Of a stretch of 17,390 bases of DNA, positions 1 to 9,000 are shown in pieces. This DNA comes from T3Sed10-241 sp036796255 (GTDB taxonomy: Bacteria; Bacteroidota; Bacteroidia; Flavobacteriales_D; Cryomorphaceae), in assembly GCA_036796255.1 (NCBI GenBank), contig DAIRDH010000063.1:1-17390 (forward strand), written 5' to 3'. Made by a program: the position numbers and the translations under genes. The notes beneath the pieces are model-generated. The model ran no database searches, was not told the DNA's origin, and saw nothing but the letters and a program-made list of their open reading frames with translations. Numbering within the stretch: position 1 is the first letter of the stretch; every line of letters starts with the position of its first letter.

Positions 1-9
1 AAAAATTAC

Positions 10-28
10 AACATTGGTAAACAATGTT
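10..28. promoter_or_regulatory. Candidate MarR operator (7+7 inverted repeat)
   Basis: A perfect inverted repeat AACATTG-GTAAA-CAATGTT lies 42 bases before the marR start codon. Its TTG...CAA core and ~19-bp span fit the kind of site bound by dimeric MarR winged-helix proteins, and it lies upstream of the putative -7 box. Autoregulation of the efflux operon through this site is an inference; no binding data can be seen here. Confidence 0.5.
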
Positions 29-57
29 AACCGTTTCACTTGTTAAGGATCTTGACA

Positions 58-65
58 TAAATTTG
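58..65 (+). promoter_or_regulatory. Bacteroidota -7 box of efflux operon promoter
   Basis: TAAATTTG matches the Bacteroidota primary sigma -7 consensus TAnnTTTG exactly. A weak -33-like TTG sits at 40-42 (15-base spacer). The box ends only 5 bases before the GTG at 71, so transcription would begin at or next to the start codon and the mRNA would be leaderless or nearly so. Confidence 0.55.
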
Positions 66-70
66 CAATT

Positions 71-550
71 GTGAAAAGCAGGAAAGACGATCCCTTCGTA
101 AAATCATTACATTTTATCACGAAAGACTATTTCGGGGCGCTCTCCCTGATGATGGAAAAAACCGAAATCGATCGGAATTACTACACTTTGCTTCTGATTT
201 GCAGAAGCGATAATGGGCTTACGCAAAAGGAGTTGAGCGCATTGATCGATGTCGATAAGGTGACCATGAGCCGCAAAATAGACCACCTGCACGGCCTGGG
301 TCTGGTAAAGCGCGAGGCAAATGTCAACGACCGCCGTACCATCAGGATTGTGCCGACCAATGTCGCCATAGAACTTTCAACAATGATAAGTGAAGCCTAC
401 CTTCATTTGAATAAGGCATCGTTTAAGGGCATATCTGCGGCCGAGCGGGATCAATTTTTGGCGACAGCCGAAAAGGTAAGACAAAACGTACAGAAACTTC
501 CCAAGACTGGTGTCAAAATGGAGTACAAACAAAAAAGCATGAAGCCATGA
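71..550 (+). CDS. MarR-family transcriptional regulator
   Basis: A 159-residue cytoplasmic winged-helix regulator, normal length for MarR. The DNA-binding segment runs from about residue 50 to 80 (LTQKELSALI...VTMSRKIDHL.GLGLV), and the wing carries the family DRR motif at residues 87-89 (VNDRRTIRI). The first ~30 residues form the dimerisation helix. The start is GTG at 71: an in-frame TGA at 53-55 leaves no upstream alternative, and the next ATG (about 149) would remove helix 1. No Shine-Dalgarno sequence is present. It is the first gene of the efflux operon and overlaps the adaptor gene by ATGA, so it most likely represses the operon until a pump substrate binds. The ligand cannot be read from sequence. 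The family call is firm; the regulatory target is inferred from position and from the upstream inverted repeat. Confidence 0.9.
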   Translation: MKSRKDDPFVKSLHFITKDYFGALSLMMEKTEIDRNYYTLLLICRSDNGLTQKELSALIDVDKVTMSRKIDHLHGLGLVKREANVNDRRTIRIVPTNVAIELSTMISEAYLHLNKASFKGISAAERDQFLATAEKVRQNVQKLPKTGVKMEYKQKSMKP

Positions 551-1635
551 GCAAATTCTATACGCCAATTTTCATCGCAGCTTTTTCAGTACTCTGCGCC
601 TGCTCAGGCGATACGAAGTCATCTGAAGCTCAGGAAAATTCCGGAGAGCGAAAGCCTTCGGAGATTCCCGTTTCAGTAGTGGTGGCTGAGGTCAGTACCA
701 TCCGCGAGCGCATCGGAACCACAGGAAGCGTGATAGCCTCTGAATCGGTGGAGCTGATGAGCGAGGTATCGGGCCGCATAGATGAAATCCTTTTCGAAGA
801 AGGCCAAACTGTGAAGCAGGGTCAGCTGCTGGTAAGGTTGGTGAATGACGACCTGCAGGCCGAATATCAAAAAGCCAAATACGAAAAGAAACTGCAGGAA
901 GACCGTGAGCAGCGCCAGAAAAAACTCCTTGATATCAGCGCGGTAAGCCAGGAAATTTACGACACCGAGCTCAACCAACTCAATGTGCTGAACGCACAGC
1001 TCAACCTGCTTGAGGCCCAACTGGCCAAGACGGAAATACGCGCACCCTTCGATGGTGTAGTAGGTTTGCGAAGCGTAAGCCGCGGAGCCATCGTTTCACC
1101 GTCGACGAGTATGGCGATAGTGCAAAAAGTAAAGCCGGTGAAGCTGGAATTTCTGGTTCCGGAGCGCTACAGCCGCAGGGTTAAAATCAAGGATACCATC
1201 AGTTTTACCAGCTCCGGATCTACTGATACCTTGCAAGCGGCAATCTATGCGCGCGATCCCCGCATTGATGTCAACAGCCGAAACCTTCGTTTGCGGGCAC
1301 TGTATCCCAATGACAACGAAGAACTGCTGCCGGGAGGTTTTCTCAACATCACCCTTGAGCTCAAAGACGAAGTGGATGTAGTGATCATTCCTGCTGAAGC
1401 CCTCGTGCCGGAGATCAAAGGCGCCAAAGTGTTCATCGTGGAGAATGGATTGGTTGCTGAGCGCAAAGTTGAGGTTTCCAGCCGCGATGCAGATGTGGTG
1501 CGGCTCCTGTATGGACTCCAGGAGGGCGATACCGTAATCACCTCAGGCCTTATGCAAATGAAGGCTGGCATGCGGGTGAAGCCTGAAATGAAAGGCAAGA
1601 ACACTTCCACCACCAACACAAAAACTGCGGAATGA
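547..1635 (+). CDS. RND efflux periplasmic adaptor (membrane fusion lipoprotein)
   Basis: A 362-residue membrane-fusion protein of the HlyD/AcrA type, linking the inner-membrane RND pump to the outer-membrane channel. The N-terminus is a lipoprotein signal with lipobox LCAC (acylated Cys19), followed by a Ser/Glu-rich linker. Residues ~60-100 are the first lipoyl half (SGRIDEILFEEGQTVKQGQL). Residues ~105-155 are a charged alpha-helical hairpin (coiled coil), and the second lipoyl half follows with the family signature IRAPFDGVVG. Beta-barrel and membrane-proximal domains (residues ~200-345) end in a Thr/Lys-rich tail. The start ATG overlaps the marR stop (ATGA) and the stop overlaps the permease start (ATGA), indicating translational coupling. 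Length and domain order are normal for AcrA/MexA-like proteins. Drug, dye, bile-salt or metabolite specificity cannot be inferred. Confidence 0.93.
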   Translation: MSKFYTPIFIAAFSVLCACSGDTKSSEAQENSGERKPSEIPVSVVVAEVSTIRERIGTTGSVIASESVELMSEVSGRIDEILFEEGQTVKQGQLLVRLVNDDLQAEYQKAKYEKKLQEDREQRQKKLLDISAVSQEIYDTELNQLNVLNAQLNLLEAQLAKTEIRAPFDGVVGLRSVSRGAIVSPSTSMAIVQKVKPVKLEFLVPERYSRRVKIKDTISFTSSGSTDTLQAAIYARDPRIDVNSRNLRLRALYPNDNEELLPGGFLNITLELKDEVDVVIIPAEALVPEIKGAKVFIVENGLVAERKVEVSSRDADVVRLLYGLQEGDTVITSGLMQMKAGMRVKPEMKGKNTSTTNTKTAE

Positions 1636-4600
1636 GCCTGCCATCGATAAGTATCAAGCGGCCCGTGCTGGCTTCGGTATTCAGTATAACGCTGGTGCTG
1701 TTTGGGGTGATTGGCTACTACCAAATCGGACTGCGCGACTATCCCAGTGTCGACCCGCCCATCATTACAGTCACCACCACCTACACCGGCGCCAACAGCG
1801 AAGTGATGATTTCACAAGTCACCGAGCCGCTTGAGGAATCGATCAACGGGATAGACGGCATCCGCACCATCACCTCAGTGAGCAGCGACGGCCGCAGCAA
1901 CATCACCGTTGAGTTTGGCCTTGACGTTAACCTGGAGGCTGCCGCCAATGACGTGCGCGACCGCGTGTCGCGCGCACAACGCCTCTTGCCTCCCGATTCC
2001 GATCCTCCCATTGTCAACAAGGCTGATGCCAACGCCGATGCCATCATTTCACTTAAAGTGTTGAGCAACTCGCGCGACTTGCTCAGCCTTACGGAAATAG
2101 GCAACAACCTTTTTAAGGAACGCCTGCAAACCATCAACGGCGTGAGCGAAGTGCGCATATGGGGCGAGAAGCGCTACGCCATGCGGCTCAAAATGGACCC
2201 CGACCGCATGGTGGCCCTCAATGTGGCGCCCGGCGATGTGCGCACCGCACTCGAAGCACAAAACGTAGAGCTGCCTACCGGCCGCATTGAAGGAAGCAGC
2301 ACCGAGCTGACCATCCGCACCGAAGGGCGGCTCGTGACCGAAGAGGATTTCAACAACATGATCATCCGTGAAGAGGGCGGAACCATCCTTCGATTCAAAG
2401 ACATCGGCAGGGCCCAACTCGCAGCGCAAAACGAGCGCACCCTTCTCCGCGGTGATGGTGGTGTGGCCATGATCGGCGTTGCCATTACCCCGCAACCGGG
2501 CTCCAATTACATCGAGATCGCTGACGAATTTTACCGCCGCCTCGAAGTGATCAAAAAGGATATCCCGGAGGATCTCATCACCAGCATCAACCACGACAAT
2601 ACCATTCAAATACGCGCCGCATTAAAAGAAGTGCGCGAAACCATCCTCATCGCATTTCTGCTTGTGGTGCTCGTAATATTCTTCTTCCTGCGCAATTGGC
2701 GCTCGACGCTGATTCCGGTCATTGCCATTCCCATCTCGCTGATCAGCACGTTTTTTGTGATGTACGTAGCCGGATTTTCGGTCAATATTCTCACCCTGCT
2801 CGGAATCGTACTCGGTACAGGTCTCGTGGTGGATGACGCCATCGTGGTGCTCGAAAACATTTACCAAAAGGTAGAGGGAGGGATGAAACCCCGCGAGGCG
2901 GCATTCAAGGGAAGCCAGGAAATATTCTTCGCGGTAATATCCACCACCGTGACCCTCGTCGCGGTTTTTCTGCCCATCATGTTTCTCGATGGTATTACAG
3001 GGAGGCTCTTTCGCGAATTTGGTGTCGTGGTGGCCGGCGCAGTGGTGATTTCAAGCTTTGTTTCGCTGAGCCTTACGCCCATGATGAGCTCCCGCCTGCT
3101 CAAGAAAGGCGCCGACAAAGGCCGCTTTTACCGCAAAACGGAACGTCATTTCAACGCGCTTACAGACAATTATTCAAGCCTTCTCGGCAAATTTATGGCC
3201 TACCGCTGGCTTGCGATTGTGCTGATGGCGGCATCGATAGCCATGATCTTCCTTATTGGGATGAACTTGCAATCGGAACTGGCGCCCATGGAAGACCGCA
3301 GCCGCTTCGTGATTCGCGCCACGGCGCCTGAGGGCACTTCGTTCAACTACATGAATGATTTCCTCAGCACGGTGATTGAAAAGTCGGAAGCTTTGCCTGA
3401 AGCGGATGGCATCCTATCGGTAACCTCGCCGGGATTTGGTGCAGTAAGTGCAGTGAATACCGGCTTTGTGCGTGTGAATCTGGTTTCGCCTGAGGAGCGT
3501 GAGCGCTCACAATCAGAGATTGTAGATGCCCTCTCGGCTGAGTTTAGAAACGCACAGGAGGCACGTGTTTTCATCACCCAGGAACCTACCATTGGCGACC
3601 GTCGCGGTGGACTGCCAGTGCAATTTGTGGTTCAGGCCAATACTCCGGATAAAATCCGGGATGCCATCACCCCATTTATGGAAATGGCCCAGGCCAGCGA
3701 TAAGTTTGCGGTAGTGGATGTAGACATGAAATTCAACAAGCCCGAATTCAATGTGCATATAGACCGCGAGCGGGCCCAAGACCTTGGGGTTTCCATCCGC
3801 GATGTGGCGGAGACCCTCCAGCTGTATTTTAGCGACCAGCGCATCGGTTATTTTATCATGCGCGGAAGGCAGTATGAGGTGATTGCCCAGGCGGCAGATG
3901 GCAGCCGCAATGATCCGCTCGACTTGCGCAGCAGCTTCGTGCGCAACAACCGCGGTGAGATGGTACAGCTCGACAACCTGATCACCATCTCTGAGCTCAG
4001 CAGCCCCCCACAACAGTACCGCTTCAACCGCTACGTGTCGGCTACCTTTTCGGCAAATACTGCTCCCGGGGTTTCCCTTGGAGAGGGCATTGAAGAGATG
4101 GAACGTATTGCTGATGAAGTCCTCGATGAAACCTACACCACCGATCTGTCGGGCACTTCACGCGATTTTGCGGAAAGCTCGCGTACGCTGCTCTTCGCAT
4201 TCTTCCTCGCACTCGTGCTGGTGTACCTCACACTTGCAGCCCAGTTTGAAAGTTGGTTTGACCCTTTGATCATCATGTTTACGGTTCCCCTGGCCTTATC
4301 AGGCGCGGTGCTGGCCCTTTGGCTTACCGGCTCCACGCTCAATATTTTCAGCCAGATTGGAATTATCGTCCTGATTGGGATTGTTACCAAAAACGGAATT
4401 CTCATTGTGGAGTTTGCCAACCAGCGACGCGAAGAAGGCATGTCGCTTATGGAAGCCATTCTCGATGCCTCCGCTTCCCGACTCAGGCCCATCCTGATGA
4501 CGAGCCTCGCCACCGTGCTCGGTGCATTGCCCATCGCCCTTGCGCTTGGCGCATCGGCGGGTAGCCGCACCTCTATGGGGATTGCGATCATCGGCGGATT

Positions 4601-4694
4601 GCTCTTCTCACTCTTGCTCACCCTTTTTGTAATACCTGCTTTGTACACTTATATGTCGAGGCGAAAAACGATTTATGATGACGGTGAACACTAA
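1632..4694 (+). CDS. RND multidrug efflux permease (HAE-1/AcrB-like)
   Basis: A 1020-residue inner-membrane proton/substrate antiporter with the full RND architecture: TM1 at residues ~11-31, a large periplasmic porter/docking loop, TM2-6 at about 336-480, TM7 near 525, a second periplasmic loop, and TM8-12 from about 851. The proton-relay residues are present: Asp401-Asp402 in TM4 (GLVVDDAIVVLENIY) and Lys920 in TM10 (VTKNGILIVEF). These correspond to D407/D408/K940 of E. coli AcrB, so the pump should be active. Length is close to AcrB (1049). The absence of metal-binding motifs and the GLRDYPSVDPPII entry argue for HAE-1 (hydrophobe/amphiphile) rather than heavy-metal export. It overlaps the adaptor by 4 bases and the outer-membrane factor by 20. 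The exact substrate is unknown. Confidence 0.96.
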   Translation: MSLPSISIKRPVLASVFSITLVLFGVIGYYQIGLRDYPSVDPPIITVTTTYTGANSEVMISQVTEPLEESINGIDGIRTITSVSSDGRSNITVEFGLDVNLEAAANDVRDRVSRAQRLLPPDSDPPIVNKADANADAIISLKVLSNSRDLLSLTEIGNNLFKERLQTINGVSEVRIWGEKRYAMRLKMDPDRMVALNVAPGDVRTALEAQNVELPTGRIEGSSTELTIRTEGRLVTEEDFNNMIIREEGGTILRFKDIGRAQLAAQNERTLLRGDGGVAMIGVAITPQPGSNYIEIADEFYRRLEVIKKDIPEDLITSINHDNTIQIRAALKEVRETILIAFLLVVLVIFFFLRNWRSTLIPVIAIPISLISTFFVMYVAGFSVNILTLLGIVLGTGLVVDDAIVVLENIYQKVEGGMKPREAAFKGSQEIFFAVISTTVTLVAVFLPIMFLDGITGRLFREFGVVVAGAVVISSFVSLSLTPMMSSRLLKKGADKGRFYRKTERHFNALTDNYSSLLGKFMAYRWLAIVLMAASIAMIFLIGMNLQSELAPMEDRSRFVIRATAPEGTSFNYMNDFLSTVIEKSEALPEADGILSVTSPGFGAVSAVNTGFVRVNLVSPEERERSQSEIVDALSAEFRNAQEARVFITQEPTIGDRRGGLPVQFVVQANTPDKIRDAITPFMEMAQASDKFAVVDVDMKFNKPEFNVHIDRERAQDLGVSIRDVAETLQLYFSDQRIGYFIMRGRQYEVIAQAADGSRNDPLDLRSSFVRNNRGEMVQLDNLITISELSSPPQQYRFNRYVSATFSANTAPGVSLGEGIEEMERIADEVLDETYTTDLSGTSRDFAESSRTLLFAFFLALVLVYLTLAAQFESWFDPLIIMFTVPLALSGAVLALWLTGSTLNIFSQIGIIVLIGIVTKNGILIVEFANQRREEGMSLMEAILDASASRLRPILMTSLATVLGALPIALALGASAGSRTSMGIAIIGGLLFSLLLTLFVIPALYTYMSRRKTIYDDGEH

Positions 4695-5991
4695 TTTGAC
4701 AGCCATCCTCCTGGCACTGATACTCTTTGCCTTTACGGCAAATGGGCAGGAAATGCTGAGCATCGAAGAAGCAAAGGTGCAGGCCATCGAAAACAATTTT
4801 GATATCCGCATAGCGCGCAGTATGGCCGAAGTAGAAAGCGAAAACAATACCGCAGGCAATGCAGGAATGCTTCCCAGCGTGGTGGTGACCTCCGACATTG
4901 AACGCGATTTGAACAACACGCGTTTTGTATTTGTGAGCGGAGATGTGCAGGAGGGCGAGGGCCTCGAAAACCAGCGTTTTGGATTGGCGGCCGTAATGGA
5001 TTATACAATTTTCGGTGGCTTCGCTGTAGTCAATGAAAAGCAACGGCTTGAGATATTTGAAAAGCAGGGAGAGCTCGGCCTGCGCGTGCAGATGGAAACC
5101 GCCATCGCCGCATTGCTGGCCGCATACTACGAAGCCATGGCCATTGAGCGGCAGATTGCCGCCATTGCAAGCGCGCTTGAAGTCTCAAGCCAGCGCCTTC
5201 AGTTTACAGAAGAGCGCGGCCGGCTGGGTTCAGGCTCAGGGCTCGAGGTGCTTCAGGCACGTGTAGACCTCAACGCCGACAGTGCTGCCCTGGTGCGCCA
5301 GCAGCTGGAGCTCAAAAGAATGAAGAGTGTGGTCAATGAGCTTATGGCCCGTGACCCTTCTATTGACTTCGCACTTGAGCAAGCCATCGACCTTGGCCCC
5401 TTCATGCCACATGAGGAGGTGGCGCAAAAGGCCTATGCTGTGAACGTAGACCTCTTCATTGCCAGAAATGAGGCACGCATCGCCGCCCTGGATCAGAAGG
5501 TTGCCGAAGCGGCTTACTACCCCGAAATTGCCTTGCAGGGCTTGTACAATTTTCAAACCAGCGAGCAGCAGGCAGGCTTCCTTGTGGAGAGCCGCCTGAG
5601 TGGATTCACCTACGGACTCACCGCCAGGTGGACCCTGTTTGGCGGCTTCAACAACCGCCGCGAAGCCAAAGTGGCCAAGATACGCGCGGAGATGGGCCAG
5701 ATAGGCCTTGAGCAGCGCGAGCTGCAGTTAAAGGGCGAGCTTTACAGGGTGTACGAGACCTACCTCACTGCACGGCAACTCTTCGACCTTGAGCGCCGCA
5801 ATGTAGAAGTGGCCGGCCAAAATCTTGACATCGCCAAAGAGCAAATGCGCCTTGGCAGCATCAACGCCCTGGAACTGCGCGAGGCGCAGCGCAACAGCGT
5901 CGATGCCGAATTCAGACTTATCCAGGCAGCCTACGAAGCCAAAATGGCCGAGACGGATTTATTGAGGTTGAGTGGGGGATTGTTGGATTAG
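4675..5991 (+). CDS. TolC-like outer membrane efflux protein
   Basis: A 438-residue outer-membrane factor of the OEP family, the exit duct of the tripartite pump. It has a Sec signal peptide with likely cleavage after ANG (residue 24). Two homologous OEP halves follow (residues ~28-205 and ~225-430), each made of long Ala/Glu/Gln-rich helices. The second half ends in EAKMAETDLLRLSGGLLD, a typical OEP terminus. The ATG at 4675 is followed at once by a second ATG at 4678; either could initiate, and the start lies inside the permease gene. It is the last gene of the operon. Its final 26 coding bases and the next 17 bases (5966-6008) recur perfectly at 13155-13197, beyond the giant gene. Function is clear from family and context. 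Confidence 0.93.
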   Translation: MMTVNTNLTAILLALILFAFTANGQEMLSIEEAKVQAIENNFDIRIARSMAEVESENNTAGNAGMLPSVVVTSDIERDLNNTRFVFVSGDVQEGEGLENQRFGLAAVMDYTIFGGFAVVNEKQRLEIFEKQGELGLRVQMETAIAALLAAYYEAMAIERQIAAIASALEVSSQRLQFTEERGRLGSGSGLEVLQARVDLNADSAALVRQQLELKRMKSVVNELMARDPSIDFALEQAIDLGPFMPHEEVAQKAYAVNVDLFIARNEARIAALDQKVAEAAYYPEIALQGLYNFQTSEQQAGFLVESRLSGFTYGLTARWTLFGGFNNRREAKVAKIRAEMGQIGLEQRELQLKGELYRVYETYLTARQLFDLERRNVEVAGQNLDIAKEQMRLGSINALELREAQRNSVDAEFRLIQAAYEAKMAETDLLRLSGGLLD

Positions 5992-6008
5992 GGGTTGGAG
6001 GAGTTTTG
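5966..6008. repeat. 43-bp direct repeat, left copy (3' end of tolC)
   Basis: The last 26 coding bases of the tolC-like gene (stop included) plus 17 bases beyond it are identical, base for base, to 13155-13197. The repeat brackets the giant T9SS gene at an offset of 7189 bp. Upstream of 5966 the two copies are still homologous but diverged; downstream of 6008 they share nothing. Confidence 0.95.
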
Positions 6009-6033
6009 TTTTTAAGGATTGTGGTAGAAACAC

Positions 6034-6071
6034 GATTCCCCTATAGAATCGAAATTTCCTCTAGAGAAATT
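6034..6071. terminator. Hairpins between convergent genes
   Basis: Two short inverted repeats fill the space between tolC (+) and the giant gene (-): GATTC (6034-6038) with GAATC (6046-6050), and AATTTC (6053-6058) with GAAATT (6066-6071). The second abuts the stop codon of the giant gene. Neither has a strong T-run, so a shared bidirectional terminator is plausible but not certain. Confidence 0.35.
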
Positions 6072-9000
6072 CTACAGAACTATTAACCATTCAGTAATTC
6101 TCTTTGATTCATTTTGAAAGCTTATCAGATAGACGCCCTGACTTATGCTTTGTACATGATTCAGTGATATTCGGGAGTCACCCAACTCAGGGATAACAAC
6201 TTCGCTTTGAATGAGTCGTCCTGCAATATCTCTCACTTCAATGCTAATAGGCAGTTCCGTTGAAAATTTCTGAAACCAAACGTTGAGAGGTTTTCCTAGT
6301 GCGATGGGATTTGGGTAAATTGATATTTCCCAAGTATCTTCAGGATTTACTATTGGGTTGTCATGTTCGGCAATGCCATCTAAATCTACCCCGCTGTCAA
6401 GTTCATCAGTTAACTCGATAGGGGGTTGATACGAGTACATGCATACGCCTGGGCTGGTGGCAAATGGATTGAAGTCGGCGGCTGCGGGATCCATACAACC
6501 TACAATTTCTCCCTGATCGCAAACCCCATTACCATTTGTATCATCTATTGTGGCTTCCAATGTAAACTCACAACCACTGTTGTCACTCACCACAATGATG
6601 GTTTCTGGCTCGTCAAGAACTGAAATGGGGAATGATGAAAAAGCATTTCCTGTAAATTCCCCAGTACTTGAAGCATAGGGGGGCGTACCTCCAATTACAT
6701 CAAAACTTACCTCGTATACATAAGGATTGGGTTGGTCACAGAATATCGAAATATTTGAAGCAAGCCCTGGATCTGTGAAATCAAAATGGTAAAGCGCGGT
6801 GTCATTAGTACATGCTTGACTATCAAATATCAAGAGGTAATTTCCAGATAGACTGCTTGAAGCAATGCCTCCACTCACTTGGGAGAAAACAGAAGTGCTA
6901 CTTGCCTCTGGGTGTTGGTAATCAATAAATTGTACCTCCTCACCATTAGCACATAGCGAGATGTCCTGATCAGGGCCAGCTGTAGAAGCTTGATCAACAA
7001 TTAATTCAAAAGCGCTTTCGGCTAAAGCGGTACACTCTGAGTCACTCACTGCAATGATTTGGTAGGTGGTGCTTATAAGAGGGCTTACATAAATAGAGTC
7101 AACTTCAGGGGCGCTTATTGCGAATGTGAGCGTATCATTATTATCCCAAAGGGTGATCTCGAAAGGAGCCGTCCCATTCAGCAAAATAGGTAAAGCTATT
7201 ACTTGGCCCTCACAGACTACAGTTTGATTAAACTCAAATGAAGCGCTTGCATTGCAACAAGCTGAAGATGGAAGGATAGAAACAGAAGTTGGTATTACAG
7301 ATTGATTGCCTGAATGGTCTGTTACAGCAATTTGAATTTCTATCACCTCGCCTTGATCCTCACAGGTAAATGTGATCTGACCAATGATGTCAAGAGAAGC
7401 TATACCACAATTGTCATGCATATCCAGAATAAAATCAGCGGGATCAATTTCAAGGCTTCCATTTTCAGGAATTTCATAAATCATTTCCTCGACGGCAAAA
7501 ACAGGATTGATGGTATCGAGTACCATAACCTGGGCTGTACAAGTGCTGGGCGATCCATTGGCCGACGCTGCCGTAAGATCAACTTCATTTTCACCCAGAT
7601 CATCGCAAGTAAAGCTTTGTTGGCTCAGAGAAAGACTCTGGATAGCACACTCAGAGACAGTCCCTGAATGGATATCAACCACATCGATACTTGCTTCGCC
7701 ATCTTCGTTGAGATAGACGCTAACGTTGGCGCAATTCATTTCGGTAGTGCAGGTATCGAGCAAGAAAGCAGTGAACAGATTATTATATAAATTTTGCTTG
7801 CCGTATCCTAAGCCTGCTACATATAGCCGACTACCAACCTCAATCACATCGTCGGCATTTACATTTAAAGACCAATCAGAAATTGCTCCTGATTCAAGGT
7901 CAACACGTCGAAATTCGCTGTAGTAATTCATAGGGTCAGAAACAAACATTGAGTGAAAGAGCGAATTACTTGTGGAATGAATCTTTAGCTGCTCACCTTC
8001 GGGAATACCTACTCCTGTCCAGTCATCCACAATACCGGTGGCGCCATCCACGCGGGCTAGACCAGAAATGGGCATGTTATCTACCTCACTGAAATTACCA
8101 GCAAAGTAAACTTTTCCATTCAAGGCGGCCATATTGTCAACCAAGCCATTGAAAACGGGATCGAAGTCTGTAAACTCTGCCCCTTCTATATCCATTCGAT
8201 AAAAAATATCATGCTCATTGCTTTGGCCACCAAACTGACGCCTTCTACCGTAAAGAAAATCATTGGAAGGGTGCATCTCAGCAAACGTAGGGACAAGATT
8301 GGGCACGTCCAGCTCATCACCAGTGAGTGCATCTTTTCTTCGGAATTCCCAGTTGAACTGATAAAATATCTCTCCATTGTGCAATTCTAAACGACCGTCA
8401 TTGTAATTTATATTGAAGGTGACATGTTCGAATTCGGGTAGCACTTCATACGTATTGACATCAATACCCATCACTTCAAATTTGTTGTCAATCTTTCCCA
8501 AGAGAATCAAATTATCGCCTTCTAATACTACGTTCAGGATTTCATCCAAATGAACACCTGGGTTGAAATCAGTGAGCTCACCCGTCGCAGCGTCTATTTC
8601 GAGTATTCTGTGTCTGTGAATTCCTCCTGCTCCGTACATATTTCCTCCCGCGAAAATCCGGTTATTTTGAAATGCCAAGGTGCGGACTTTGCTACCGAAG
8701 AAAGGGATGCTGTCGTTAGAGAAAGCTCCTGAAGGGAGCAATTTGCGTATATAGTTGATTTCGAATTGTCCAAATATGGCGTCATGCACCCAGAGGGAGT
8801 CGTCGTGGAGCGTAAGGTGGACGGGGCGCTCAAGTGGTCCCGCCTGCCAATCAGATGCCAGCATGCCTGTTTCTTTTGAAAAAGCTAAAAGGTGGTTGCC
8901 CGATGAGCCGTCTGAGGTGGTAAAAGTGCCCGATACGTATATGTGTTCGCTGCTCGGTAGGTACTCTATATCATACACCTCATTTTTGATTGCCTGGAAA

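Noticed and set aside
2049..2609. Open frames of 110-190 residues antisense to the RND permease
   Set aside because: Typical shadow frames of a GC-rich coding region; the permease frame is complete and has all expected motifs.
1632..4694. Possible frameshift or missing proton-relay residue in the permease
   Set aside because: The frame is continuous for 1020 residues, and Asp401, Asp402 and Lys920 are all present.
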